Shown one piece after another: positions 37,301 to 45,976 of a DNA stretch of 64,000 nt (positions within the stretch are counted from its first letter, which is position 1; every line of letters begins with the position of its first letter). Origin of the DNA: Capsulimonadaceae bacterium (lineage in GTDB: Bacteria; Armatimonadota; Armatimonadia; Armatimonadales; Capsulimonadaceae). The translations under genes and the position numbers were made by a program. The notes under the pieces were generated by a model. It saw only the letters and a list, made by a program, of their open reading frames with translations. It did not search any database and was not told where the DNA came from. The DNA lies in the NCBI GenBank assembly GCA_031292625.1, contig JARLGU010000019.1, positions 1-64,000 on the forward strand, in the 5' to 3' direction.

Positions 37301-37780
37301 ATGGCTGAGCCAGAGCAAGCGACCTCGAACAGGCGCGGCGATGTATCCGCGTCGCTGACGTGGGTTGCGCGGCCCGATCGCCTAACGCGGGCGCAGTTGG
37401 CGGCAGTGATTGCCGCATCCGTCGCGGTCCTGAGTTGCGCTCTCGCTCTGTTTCACTCACTCGTGTTCTCGCTGGTTTCCGCGTTGCTTGTGATTACCTC
37501 CATACTGGACAGGGTCGTTCCGATGACGTACCGGCTGGATCCCGCTGGCGCAAGCGTGCGCGTCGGCCCGTTAACGTGGCTGGAGATGCGCTGGTCCGAC
37601 GTACGTTCAGTCCTTTGCACGCCGCGAGGGCTCAAGCTGAGCGCATTCGACAACCCGGCGACGGCCATTCTTGAGTCGCGCCGCGGCATCGATCTGGTGT
37701 ACGAACCGGGCATGGCGGCACAGATCGAATCCCGCGTAAGCGAACTTCGGGAACTCGCAAGTCAGGAGAGCCGACGGTGA
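37301..37780 (+). CDS. Membrane protein with PH-like domain, unknown
   Basis: 159 aa. One or two helices (LAAVIAASVAVLSCALALFHSLVFSLVSALLVITSIL) are followed by a soluble part, TYRLDPAGASVRVGPLTWLEMRWSDVRSVLCTPRGLKLSAFD...GIDLVYEP. That pattern is typical of bacterial PH-like domains (short beta strands with W-DV and GL-LS). Function unknown. First gene of a tightly spaced set: the next gene overlaps it by 4 nt (GTGA). Possibly translated from a leaderless transcript. Confidence 0.7.
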   Translation: MAEPEQATSNRRGDVSASLTWVARPDRLTRAQLAAVIAASVAVLSCALALFHSLVFSLVSALLVITSILDRVVPMTYRLDPAGASVRVGPLTWLEMRWSDVRSVLCTPRGLKLSAFDNPATAILESRRGIDLVYEPGMAAQIESRVSELRELASQESRR

Positions 37781-38100
37781 TCAAGGACGTTCTCGCTTTC
37801 GACTGGGATGCTCCGCTTGCGCCGGCTGATCGTGCGAAAATGCTCGAGGAACTCGCGTCCAAGGTCGTTGCGCGAGGCTTGCAGACGCCCGTCATATGGA
37901 TGCTGGAAATCCATGGACCTCTCATGCCCCTCGTGGGACAGGCTACCATCGCATTTAGCCCGGCTTTCGCAACGCTGTTTGCGGGCGGAGCCGCCGAACT
38001 GCAAAAATACACGCGCCTGATGCGCGAGCCGGGTTCGACCGATGAGCTTGTTCGACTCATCGAGCGCAAAACCGAGGAGGGACAGCTTGGAGCACGCTAG
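37777..38100 (+). CDS. Conserved-looking hypothetical protein, 107 aa
   Basis: Begins with GTG 37777 overlapping the previous stop; AGGAGA lies 10 nt upstream. No signal peptide. A helix MLEELASKVVARGLQTPVIWMLEIHGPLMPLVGQATIAFSPAFATLFAGGAAELQKYTRLM precedes a charged C-terminus. I do not recognise a family. Overlap on both sides shows it belongs to the membrane cluster; it may be a peripheral partner. Confidence 0.65.
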   Translation: MIKDVLAFDWDAPLAPADRAKMLEELASKVVARGLQTPVIWMLEIHGPLMPLVGQATIAFSPAFATLFAGGAAELQKYTRLMREPGSTDELVRLIERKTEEGQLGAR

Positions 38101-38887
38101 CGACCACTGGAGCATTGGCATCTTCGTTGCGGTTCTGTCGATTATCATCCTCTACAAGATCGTGACCGCCCAGCGCGGAAAGCCGCCGACCATCCGGCGA
38201 ATCGCGGGATTGAACGCCATCGATGAGGCCGTTGGCCGTGCGACCGAGATGGGACGGCCGATCCTGATGGTTCCCGGCATCGGCGGACTGGACATCCCGG
38301 CGCTTCAGGCGCTTAACATTTTCGGATACATTGGCCGGTCGGTCGCGCGGTTCGGCAATCGTACGATTCTTGCTGTCGCCGACCCGCAGCTTGTCGGAGT
38401 TGGCGAAGAGGTCATCCGTGATGCCTACACGTCCGCGGGACGTCCAGAGTTGTTCAACGCGGAGGATGTTCGCTTCCTCTCGGACCGCCAATTTGCATTC
38501 GCCTCCGGCGTCGCAGGCGTCATCGAACGGGAGAAAGTGGCGGCCTCCTTCCTGATGGGCGCGTTTTTCGCCGAATCGCTGATCATTGCGGAAGTCGGCC
38601 AACGCGTGGGAGCCATTCAGGTTGCCGCCACCAACCAGTTCACGCAGCTGCCGTTCTTCATTGCAACCTGCGACTACGTCTTGCTTGGCGACGAGTTTTA
38701 CGCGGCAAGCGCCTACCTATCCAAGAACCCCACCCTACTCGGAAGCATCGTCGGTCAGGATTACGCGAAGCTGCTTATCCTCATCGTCGTGATACTCGGC
38801 ACGTTGAGCGCCTGCGGCGTATTAATGCTGCCGGCAGGACACGTTCACGATCTGTTGCAAAGGTTTATGGATCTTTTCAAGAGTTAA
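38087..38887 (+). CDS. Membrane protein with N- and C-terminal helices (DUF6754-like), unknown
   Basis: 266 aa from TTG 38087, which has GAGGAGG 7 nt upstream and overlaps the previous gene by 14 bp; an ATG at 38042 would overlap far more. The TM helices are IGIFVAVLSIIILYKIV near the start and LLILIVVILGTLSACGVLML near the end. Between them is a large domain with GRPILMVPGIGGLDIPALQALNIFGYIGRSVARFGNRTILAVADPQLVGVGEEVI and FASGVAGVIEREKVAASFLMGAFFAESLIIAEVGQR. It resembles what I recall as DUF6754, but that assignment is weak. Role unknown. Confidence 0.65.
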   Translation: MEHASDHWSIGIFVAVLSIIILYKIVTAQRGKPPTIRRIAGLNAIDEAVGRATEMGRPILMVPGIGGLDIPALQALNIFGYIGRSVARFGNRTILAVADPQLVGVGEEVIRDAYTSAGRPELFNAEDVRFLSDRQFAFASGVAGVIEREKVAASFLMGAFFAESLIIAEVGQRVGAIQVAATNQFTQLPFFIATCDYVLLGDEFYAASAYLSKNPTLLGSIVGQDYAKLLILIVVILGTLSACGVLMLPAGHVHDLLQRFMDLFKS

Positions 38888-39089
38888 GACAACGCATGGG
38901 AAATGCGAAGCGGTTCTACCGCTGCGTATGTGTCCGCCGCGACGCGCAAGAAAAGTCGTCCGGCATCGTTTATGATGCCTGTCTCTGATATTGAGCCAGT
39001 CGATGTACAACGGCCCGGCAACAGAGGGCATCTTATTCCTTACGAGGTTTCCGCGAGAGGCCAGCTTTTACTAACTGAGTCAACCATTT

Positions 39090-39941
39090 ATGCGCACGCT
39101 ATTTCATTCCATCCCGCATACGCATCCGCTCTATTACGTAGCCCTGTTGGCAACGGTCGCTGCCGGCATCGGCATTCTGGCGCTGTTGCAGGCGCTGCCG
39201 ACGCGCCTCCGGCGGCCCCTCATTGCGCTCGTGACATTCTTAGGCGGGTTATACTACGCGGCGGAGTTTTTCATCCCAACCGGTTGGGGCGTCCATAAAG
39301 GCGTCGACGGCAATTTTCTTTCTCCATACTTCGACAAGGTCGCGAATATTTCGTCGGTTCTTGGGTCGTTTTCAATCGGGCTTGGCGTCTTCAGCTTAAT
39401 CGGCATGCACCTTCGCATTGCATCCAGGCGGCGCGAAAGCTGGGGGTTCAGCCTGATGCTGCTGATTTCCTTCGTCGCGATGACGATTTTCACGCTGCTC
39501 AACGAGTACGCTGGCAAAAGCGTCGTCATCCCCTCCGTCGCCGGACATTCAAGCATAACGAACCACGACATCTATGTTGTGTTGTTCAACGGCGGGCTTG
39601 CAAGCTTGGACTCGGCGATGTTCGCGTTGATTGGCTTCTTCATTATCTCAGCGTCGTACCGCGCCTTCCGGATCCGATCCGTCGAGGCGACACTGCTCAT
39701 GGCGTCCGCGATCATCGTAATGCTCGGCCAGGTCACGCTCGGCTCCTGGCTTACGGGCGGATTGCCGTCCCACGGACCGCTCGCATTTTTCCGGTTCGAG
39801 AACATGTCCGAGTATATCCTGGTGCACCTCAATGCGCCGGCTCAGCGTGCGGTGACATTCGGTCTTGCGCTCGGCGTTCTGGCTACGTCGCTCCGCCTCT
39901 GGCTTAGCCTCGAACGCGGCCTTTACTTTGACCAGGAATAG
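39090..39941 (+). CDS. Seven-helix integral membrane protein, unknown
   Basis: 283 aa with about seven hydrophobic helices (YYVALLATVAAGIGILALLQAL, PLIALVTFLGGLYYAAEFFI, VLGSFSIGLGVFSLIGMHL, GFSLMLLISFVAMTIFTLL, MFALIGFFIISASYRAF, LLMASAIIVMLGQVTLGSWL, VTFGLALGVLATSLRLWL). The family is not recognised. 202 bp separate it from the previous gene and no ribosome-binding site precedes the ATG, so it may have its own promoter or a different start. The next gene starts 4 bp after its stop. Confidence 0.7.
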   Translation: MRTLFHSIPHTHPLYYVALLATVAAGIGILALLQALPTRLRRPLIALVTFLGGLYYAAEFFIPTGWGVHKGVDGNFLSPYFDKVANISSVLGSFSIGLGVFSLIGMHLRIASRRRESWGFSLMLLISFVAMTIFTLLNEYAGKSVVIPSVAGHSSITNHDIYVVLFNGGLASLDSAMFALIGFFIISASYRAFRIRSVEATLLMASAIIVMLGQVTLGSWLTGGLPSHGPLAFFRFENMSEYILVHLNAPAQRAVTFGLALGVLATSLRLWLSLERGLYFDQE

Positions 39942-39945
39942 GGAT

Positions 39946-40818
39946 ATGGATAACAACGTCTGGCAAAAACTGCAGTCAATCGACCCGAGGGCGCTCTATG
40001 TCGTCGTCCTCGTCATGATCTCAGCGTCGATTGTCTTGCCCGGATTGACGCTGCCGATCATTCCGGGGCAGCAAAGCAAGGATGCGTTCAACGCCGTCGT
40101 GAAAGCCGCCAATACGCCGGGATCGAAGTTTATGCTCGTGAGCGGTTGGTGGTCGGCCAGTACGCGCGGCGAGAACGACCCGCAAACGCGCGCGATACTG
40201 ACCCACCTGATGCGTCTGCATGTCCCGTTCGGCGTCCTCTCATTCGACCCGCAAAACCCGCAGCTCATGGACAATATCGAGACGTCGCTCGCCCAGAAAT
40301 ACGGCTACGTGTACGGTCGGGATTACATTAATTTCGGTTACCAGGTCGCCCCGGCGCAAACGCTTAAGGGGATCGTGACGAACATGAAGGGCACGCTCAA
40401 GACGGACTGGCACAGCAAACCTCTTGAAACATTCCCGGTCATGGCCAACGTCAACTCGATTAAGGATGTCGCCGCGGTGATCGACATCACGCCGGTTTCG
40501 TCGCTGGATGCCTGGCTCGGCCTGGTCGTCCAGAAATACCATACGCCCTTCATCTATGTCCCAACCGCCGTGATGGCGCCGGAAGGTTATCCGTACCGCG
40601 ACTCGGGGCAGGTCGCCGGAATCGTCATCGGCGTAAAGGGAGCTGGGGACTACGAAACGCTCCTGGGGGTAAAGATGCAAGGGACGCAGGTTTCGACGGC
40701 GCTTTCCATGGTCTACGCGCTGATCATCCTGCTCGTGATTGTCGGGAACATCGGCTATCACGGAGCAAGACGCGCGGCAGCGCTTCAGGCGGCGGGAGAA
40801 GGAAGGGGCCAATCATGA
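39946..40818 (+). CDS. Protein with two terminal helices and a central extracytoplasmic domain, unknown
   Basis: 290 aa from ATG 39946. TM1 is ALYVVVLVMISASIVLPGLTL; a C-terminal helix is LSMVYALIILLVIVGNIGYHG. The central domain begins PIIPGQQSKDAFNAVVKAANTPGSKFMLVSGWWSASTRGENDPQTRAILTHLMRLHVPFGVLSF and ends IYVPTAVMAPEGYPYRDSGQVAGIVIGVKGAGDYE. It reads like a Rossmann-type alpha/beta domain placed outside the cytoplasmic membrane. The family is not recognised. Overlaps the next gene by 4 nt (ATGA). Confidence 0.7.
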   Translation: MDNNVWQKLQSIDPRALYVVVLVMISASIVLPGLTLPIIPGQQSKDAFNAVVKAANTPGSKFMLVSGWWSASTRGENDPQTRAILTHLMRLHVPFGVLSFDPQNPQLMDNIETSLAQKYGYVYGRDYINFGYQVAPAQTLKGIVTNMKGTLKTDWHSKPLETFPVMANVNSIKDVAAVIDITPVSSLDAWLGLVVQKYHTPFIYVPTAVMAPEGYPYRDSGQVAGIVIGVKGAGDYETLLGVKMQGTQVSTALSMVYALIILLVIVGNIGYHGARRAAALQAAGEGRGQS

Positions 40819-41474
40819 GCGCGGACTACCTGCATCACTTGCTGCTGCCCAAACTGCTCCTCGGCGCGATCGGGACGATTGCGATTCTTTCGCTGGTGTT
40901 TCGCGAAAACAAGTTGTACCGCCTTTTCGAGCACGTCTTTCTGGGGCTTGCGACGGGCTACGGTCTCGCGACAACGTGGACACAAGTTTTACGCCCTAAA
41001 TGGTGGGATCCAATGGTGGGCGGCGGCGAGTGGATTTGGATCCTGGCGGCGCCGCTCGGTTTGATGTTCTACGGCGTCTACACGAAAAAGTTCGCGTGGA
41101 TGGCGCGTTTGATCTTCGGCCTTTACTTCGGTCTCGCGGCTGGAACCGTCTTCCAGGGTTTCGCGGAAGAATACGTTCCTCAGATCCGCGCGTCGTTCAA
41201 GCCTCTCATCGCCCACGGCGCGGTGACTGCCGCAATGGCGGTCAACAACTGGATTTTCGTGATTATCCTGATCTGCGTGCTGGTTTACTTCTTCTTCGCC
41301 TTCGAGCAGAACAGCGCTGTCATTAAGCGATCGGCATCCGCCGGACGCGTGATGCTGATGATCGCGTTCGGCGCGATTTTCGGCTCGACAATCATGATCC
41401 GCGAAGCCCTGCTGATCGACCGCATCCGCTTCCTGCTCATCGAATGGCTGCAATTAGGACATATTTTCCGGTAG
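40815..41474 (+). CDS. Six-helix integral membrane protein, unknown
   Basis: 219 aa with about six helices (LLLPKLLLGAIGTIAILSLVF, FEHVFLGLATGYGLATTW, WIWILAAPLGLMFYGVY, ARLIFGLYFGLAAGTVF, WIFVIILICVLVYFFFAF, VMLMIAFGAIFGSTIMI). Coupled by ATGA to the preceding gene, so the two probably form a complex. Last gene of the cluster. No family recognised. Confidence 0.7.
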   Translation: MSADYLHHLLLPKLLLGAIGTIAILSLVFRENKLYRLFEHVFLGLATGYGLATTWTQVLRPKWWDPMVGGGEWIWILAAPLGLMFYGVYTKKFAWMARLIFGLYFGLAAGTVFQGFAEEYVPQIRASFKPLIAHGAVTAAMAVNNWIFVIILICVLVYFFFAFEQNSAVIKRSASAGRVMLMIAFGAIFGSTIMIREALLIDRIRFLLIEWLQLGHIFR

Positions 41475-41532
41475 CCAGCGAAGCCTGTCCGCCAGCTCGC
41501 CAACTGCGAAGACGCATTATGGAAATGGAAGC

Positions 41533-41577
41533 GGACTGCTCGCTCTTCGGTCTATCCGGCCGATGAGTGAGCAGTCC
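41533..41577. terminator. Bidirectional terminator hairpin between convergent genes
   Basis: GGACTGCTCGCTC (41533-41545) pairs with GAGTGAGCAGTCC (41565-41577) with one G-U pair, between the plus-strand membrane cluster and minus-strand operon B. The loop GGTCTATCCGGCC resembles the loop of repeat copies R1 and R2. Confidence 0.65.
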
Positions 41578-41620
41578 ACTCGAAGGCGTGCTTAAGCACG
41601 TTCAACCTCGCCTCATCTCA
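41541..41620 (-). repeat. Dispersed repeat, copy R3 (partial)
   Basis: This copy aligns with the last 80 bp of copies R1 (48504-48583) and R2 (52951-53030). The best-kept block is CTCGAAGGCGTGCTTAAGCA followed by CGTTCA, containing the perfect palindrome CGTGCTTAAGCACG. It lies about 40 bp beyond the stop of the glycosidase of operon B. Only this 3' module of the repeat is recognisable here. Confidence 0.65.
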
Positions 41621-41655
41621 TATGCGCGTCAAAGCCATCCGCAACGGACTGGCAG

Positions 41656-44600
41656 CTACTGAGCCAAAGCATTTTTGTCATAGAAACCGATAAACGCCTC
41701 GTGAACATACCCCTCCATAGGTCCTCCGTAGACCATCGAGTGGATGAGCTGGATCTTATTGTCCGCGCCGTATTGCACAAACGGAGTCACGTCCAAGCTC
41801 CATCGGCTTCCCACCAGATGGTGATGCCGCCGAACGAGTTTACCGTTGATCAGCACGCCGATCAGCATGCGATCGCCATCAACCGTCACCACGGCCTTCT
41901 TCCCGGCAAGCTTCGAACCGATAAAGACCGAGCGCTTCATGATCTGGCCATGATACTTCCCAGGCAGCGTGGCCGGAATGTCGTAGCGCAGCGCATCGTT
42001 CGATGCCGTCCACGCGCCCGCCAGGTCGATCTTTTGCCCCGGCGCGGGTTCGTAAGCGAGCCAGCACTGACCGCCGAGCCCCACGAGCTGTCCTTTGCCC
42101 TGGACTTCGACCGCAAGGGTGTGCACGGTTCCCGCCTTCAAGCTAGCGATATTCGTGTCGATATATGGATCGCCGTTCATCGGCTTGACCTCCGCGCCGT
42201 CGAGCCATACTCGCCCGCGGTCGAAGAATGTGCCGCCGCCAGCGTACACCCATCCGGTCATCCAGATGCCAACGCGGCCATTCGTCCATTTCGCAGGCAC
42301 GATAAACGACTTGCGCAGCACGGCGTGCTTTTTGCCGTCGAGACTCGCGGTATTCCACAGCCATGACGGCCTGATGAGCCACGACGCATCGCTGACCTGA
42401 GCGCCAAGAAGCGGGGTCGCATCGTCGCCGCTGTCCAGCGTCTTGACTTTCCACTCCTCCGATAGATCCAGTGAGAGGGTCTGCCGCGGCGCCGGCAACG
42501 TCTTGCGCTCGGGCATGGTGGTCCCGCGCCACCACTTGCGCTGCAGGTCGAACCAAGCGGCCGGGGCCAGCGCGATCTCGTCGCGTGGGGTGAGGATCAC
42601 GCGCGTCTCTCGCGGCTGCAAAACGATGCCGTCGATCCGGTCGCCGCCGGCATCCTGCGTCACGGGCACGTTCGATCCGTCGCGCGCATCGAACGCAAAC
42701 GCCGGATGCTTGCCGGGATTGAGCGCGACACTGACAGTCTGCGTTTGCGTTTCCGACCAGTTCCACAGCGTCCAAACATCGTACAGGCCGTTATTGGTGA
42801 CGCGTGGGCGCAACCAGACCTGTTCGTTCTCCGGAGACAGGCGGGCGCTTTCATGCTTGATGCCTCGCCACTCAAGGATTGCCGAAATGAGCTTGCGGAG
42901 CGCGAGCGTCTCAGGATTGTTGCCGCCGGGCTCGACGCGGTCGAAGATCCGGTCGCCGGTGAACTTCGCGCCGAGCTGCACGATATAGCCCTTGCCGATC
43001 GGACGCACTCCGGCGGCGACCGTGCCATCGCTCCACAAAAGCAAGTCTTGCGCATCCGGAGCGGCTTTACGCAAGTGCAGACCGTTCGCGGGGCTTCCGC
43101 TCCAACTCGCATCGTACACGGATTGGCCGGGAGCAGGAGAGAGGCGTCCCTGCTCGCTGACGCTTCCGTCCGGGTTCAGGCGGTCGATATGCGTCACAGC
43201 GTATCCCGTCAGGCGCGCAATCGGCCATGCATCGGCGCGCTCTGGCGTGCTGCGGCCGGTCTGCGCAACCGTGACGAAAACGCCTCCGCCGCGAACATAG
43301 TTCTCGATCTCCGCAACCGTCTTCTCATCCATAATCGACGTGTTCGAGTCGACGATGACCTTGTACGCCTGCGCCTGTCCCCGCTCAAAGCAGCTGGCCG
43401 TCAAGCCATCGTAGGGATAGATCCCGCGCAGGACGCCAGCCGCGTTCCACCTCCAATAGCCGCCGGGAAGCCCCGTGTTGGGAGACGCGCCCCAAGGATA
43501 GCCGGTCAGTTCGGCAATGGTGTTCGAGTAAAGTACGGCAACTTCGGCTTTTTGGAAGTGGCTCTGGCCGATCAGCGAGATCTGCTTGCGATGCGCCTCG
43601 TAGTCGGCTTTGATCTCCGGCTGCCACAAAATACTGCCGATGTGGATGAAGTAGTCGACGGCATTGACGCCCTCGCACTGCCACCGTCCCCACTGCCGCT
43701 GCCAGTCCGCGAAGTCGACAGCGGGCGAGCCGGGTTCAACAGAGACCGGCAAATCCGAGCCCCGCGACACATCGGCGGGATAGTCGTCCCAAAACGAACC
43801 CATCGCGCCGGTATCGTGGAACTCGCCGCCGTACGCGAGCGCATCCCCCATGATGCCGTCCGCGAACTCCGTCGGCGACATCAGTACGATCTGCGGATCA
43901 GGAGCGTTGCGACGGATCATCGCCATTCCCTGCCGGACCGCATCCGCGCGATACCACTGCGTAAAGCCAGTAAAGTCGACCCACTGCGCATTCAAGCCCT
44001 GTCCCAGATTCGGATATTGCGCGGGTTCAACGGACGAAAGATACGTCTTGTACGCCACGTAGCCCTGCGGAACGCGAATCGCGAGCGTGTTCGATCCTGG
44101 ACGCAGTGCTCCGGTCGCCTCGAACGCTGACCAGTGCGGCTGGACGAAGAGGATCTTGCTTGAACCAATCTCCTGGCCGTTGAGCACGACCCTCACCACC
44201 TGATCCGTCGCCTCATTCAAGTCCCATTCGTACACCCAGACGCGTTTGTGAGCGCGGAACCAGCTTGCCGAAACGTCAAATTGGCAGCGAAAGACAGCCG
44301 GGCGCTTGGTCAAGAACATCTGGTCGTCGTTGCCGCCGCCTGGCACGTCCGGCCAGCTCGAGTCGTCGAAATCGGCGCTGAACCACTCGGCGGGAGCCGC
44401 CTTTGATGCCACTGCGGCACGTTCATCGTAATTGTCCGGATCGCCTGCCTTGCCGATCAAATCTTCGTAGCCGACGCGCCACGATTTGCCGATATCGATG
44501 GAATCGGGACGCAGACCGGCGAACTTCGCGATCTCCGGGACGTGCACATCGTCCCACGAACGCAGCAGCATTTGCCAACGGCTCGCGAGCGCCAGAGGCG

Positions 44601-45669
44601 TTGCGTATTTCCCCTTTAAGTACCGCCTGTAATTCTCGTCGGCAACTGGGCCGTATTCGAGAAAAATATCGTGCGCGCCATGCTTGAGCTCGTTGTGCGG
44701 CTCGAGGTAGGATGTCACATTGGGATCGTTCTTAAAGCGCTTGACGACGCCCTCGAACAGGCCCATGTAGGCATCCTGGCCGATTTGCGAATTCCAAGAA
44801 AGAACACCCTGCCCGCACATGAGGGACGTCATAATGCGGTGATTACCGCCGGTAAAGCCGGGCATGCGCATCTGCTGCTGATCGCGAAAGTCGTTGAGAA
44901 ACCAGGTCGGTTCGCTGCCGACGCCGCCATCGAGATGGAGTTCGACGGGCAGATTATGCTGACGCGCTTCGTCCGCGATCCATGCGTTCGTCGCTACGTT
45001 CATCATTCCTTCGGCGCTATCCGTGGCCAGCGGCGCTTTCGCAAGCAAGATCCCCGCATGATCCTCGGCCTGAGCCCAGTCGAACTCGTGGTTGTAATCG
45101 TATGTCGCAGCGGATTCGCCTTTAGGAAGTTGCAGCGCCCAATAGTAGTGGCGGAAGCTGTATTTGTCCCAGCGGTCCAGATACATCGGCACGGTCACCT
45201 CCGCCTTCCAGACGGCACCGGATATATCCGCGGTGTGATCGATCGTCCACGCGAGATCCCCTGCACTCGCGGCCGCAAAGATGCTGACGTCCGCGCCAAC
45301 GCGCCCTGCGGCGACGGCTCCCTGCCCCTCGGCGGCGTAGCCCGGCACGGCGCTGGAGCGGCACGCCGCGGTCATCGCCTGTCCGTGCGGCAAGAGGGCA
45401 ATGTCGGACAGATACTTCGCGGCCACGAGCTTCGCAGCCCCCGCATCGGCGCAGTGGATGCGCAGCAGCGATGCCGATCCCGACGGCGCCGCCGCCTGCC
45501 ACGATTCGCCGGATAGCCTCCCATATCCACGCAGCATCACGCTCGGGAATACGGCGCTTTCGGTTGCCTTAACGTCAGCGCTGAACGGCGACGCCAGCGC
45601 ACCGGCACAGGCGACGCTCACCGCCCCTGCAACGAATGTCAAAACACATACGAGACTTCTCGTTGTCAT
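41656..45669 (-). CDS. Secreted multidomain GH42/beta-galactosidase-like glycosidase (1337 aa)
   Basis: A very large exported glycosidase; the ATG at 45669 starts signal peptide MTTRSLVCVLTFVAGAVSVACAGALA. The catalytic TIM-barrel part has VELHLDGGVGSEPTWFLNDF, FKNDPNVTSYLEPHNELKHG (a probable acid/base Glu in PHNE) and a GH42-like trimerisation/flavodoxin-like section (AEVAVLYSNTIAELTGYPWG, VIVDSNTSIMDEKTVAEIENYVRGGGVFVTVAQTG). A jelly-roll insert near residues 430-560 and a C-terminal pair of sugar-binding-like beta domains (KRSVFIGSKLAGKKAVVTVDGDRMLIGVLINGKLV) follow. Much longer than ordinary GH42 enzymes (about 650-700 aa). Last gene of operon B. GH family membership is inferred from layout, not proved. 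Confidence 0.72.
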   Translation of the reverse strand: MTTRSLVCVLTFVAGAVSVACAGALASPFSADVKATESAVFPSVMLRGYGRLSGESWQAAAPSGSASLLRIHCADAGAAKLVAAKYLSDIALLPHGQAMTAACRSSAVPGYAAEGQGAVAAGRVGADVSIFAAASAGDLAWTIDHTADISGAVWKAEVTVPMYLDRWDKYSFRHYYWALQLPKGESAATYDYNHEFDWAQAEDHAGILLAKAPLATDSAEGMMNVATNAWIADEARQHNLPVELHLDGGVGSEPTWFLNDFRDQQQMRMPGFTGGNHRIMTSLMCGQGVLSWNSQIGQDAYMGLFEGVVKRFKNDPNVTSYLEPHNELKHGAHDIFLEYGPVADENYRRYLKGKYATPLALASRWQMLLRSWDDVHVPEIAKFAGLRPDSIDIGKSWRVGYEDLIGKAGDPDNYDERAAVASKAAPAEWFSADFDDSSWPDVPGGGNDDQMFLTKRPAVFRCQFDVSASWFRAHKRVWVYEWDLNEATDQVVRVVLNGQEIGSSKILFVQPHWSAFEATGALRPGSNTLAIRVPQGYVAYKTYLSSVEPAQYPNLGQGLNAQWVDFTGFTQWYRADAVRQGMAMIRRNAPDPQIVLMSPTEFADGIMGDALAYGGEFHDTGAMGSFWDDYPADVSRGSDLPVSVEPGSPAVDFADWQRQWGRWQCEGVNAVDYFIHIGSILWQPEIKADYEAHRKQISLIGQSHFQKAEVAVLYSNTIAELTGYPWGASPNTGLPGGYWRWNAAGVLRGIYPYDGLTASCFERGQAQAYKVIVDSNTSIMDEKTVAEIENYVRGGGVFVTVAQTGRSTPERADAWPIARLTGYAVTHIDRLNPDGSVSEQGRLSPAPGQSVYDASWSGSPANGLHLRKAAPDAQDLLLWSDGTVAAGVRPIGKGYIVQLGAKFTGDRIFDRVEPGGNNPETLALRKLISAILEWRGIKHESARLSPENEQVWLRPRVTNNGLYDVWTLWNWSETQTQTVSVALNPGKHPAFAFDARDGSNVPVTQDAGGDRIDGIVLQPRETRVILTPRDEIALAPAAWFDLQRKWWRGTTMPERKTLPAPRQTLSLDLSEEWKVKTLDSGDDATPLLGAQVSDASWLIRPSWLWNTASLDGKKHAVLRKSFIVPAKWTNGRVGIWMTGWVYAGGGTFFDRGRVWLDGAEVKPMNGDPYIDTNIASLKAGTVHTLAVEVQGKGQLVGLGGQCWLAYEPAPGQKIDLAGAWTASNDALRYDIPATLPGKYHGQIMKRSVFIGSKLAGKKAVVTVDGDRMLIGVLINGKLVRRHHHLVGSRWSLDVTPFVQYGADNKIQLIHSMVYGGPMEGYVHEAFIGFYDKNALAQ

Positions 45670-45694
45670 CGTCAATTTCGCCCCTTCACCGCAT

Positions 45695-45964
45695 TTATTG
45701 TCCGCTGGACACCGCGGCAATCTTTTTCTCGATCCCGTCAATCGCGTGCGCCTTTGCATCAGCCGGCATACGTGTATCGCTCTGAATATTGCTTTCCGTA
45801 TTGCGCAGGTTTGCGATAATACTCGCCCGCTGCGAAGCAGTAAGCTGCGCCGCCGCAGCGGGCGGAGGGGGCGGCGCCTCCGTACGAGAGCAACCGCCCA
45901 TCGCCAAAGACATCACAACCGCCGCCGCGAACAGCCGGATTGAGCGACCAATGACATCGAACAT
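45695..45964 (-). CDS. Small lipoprotein, 89 aa
   Basis: The ATG at 45964 follows AAGGAG. A signal peptide with lipobox LAMGGC gives a mature lipoprotein starting CSRTEAPPPPPAAAAQ. The remainder (LTASQRASIIANLRNTESNIQSDTRMPADAKAHAIDGIEKKIAAVS) is helical and hydrophilic. No family recognised. Placed between pseudopilin and glycosidase in operon B with gaps of 12 and 25 bp, so probably part of the same surface machinery. Confidence 0.78.
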   Translation of the reverse strand: MFDVIGRSIRLFAAAVVMSLAMGGCSRTEAPPPPPAAAAQLTASQRASIIANLRNTESNIQSDTRMPADAKAHAIDGIEKKIAAVSSGQ

Positions 45965-45976
45965 GACGCCAACTCC

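Noticed and set aside
38903-39298. A 131-codon plus-strand frame
   Set aside because: Overlaps the start of the seven-helix membrane protein in another frame; composition Arg/Pro-rich, no start signal.
42706-44130. A 474-codon open frame on the plus strand
   Set aside because: Antisense to the large GH42-like gene with no ribosome-binding site or recognisable domain.
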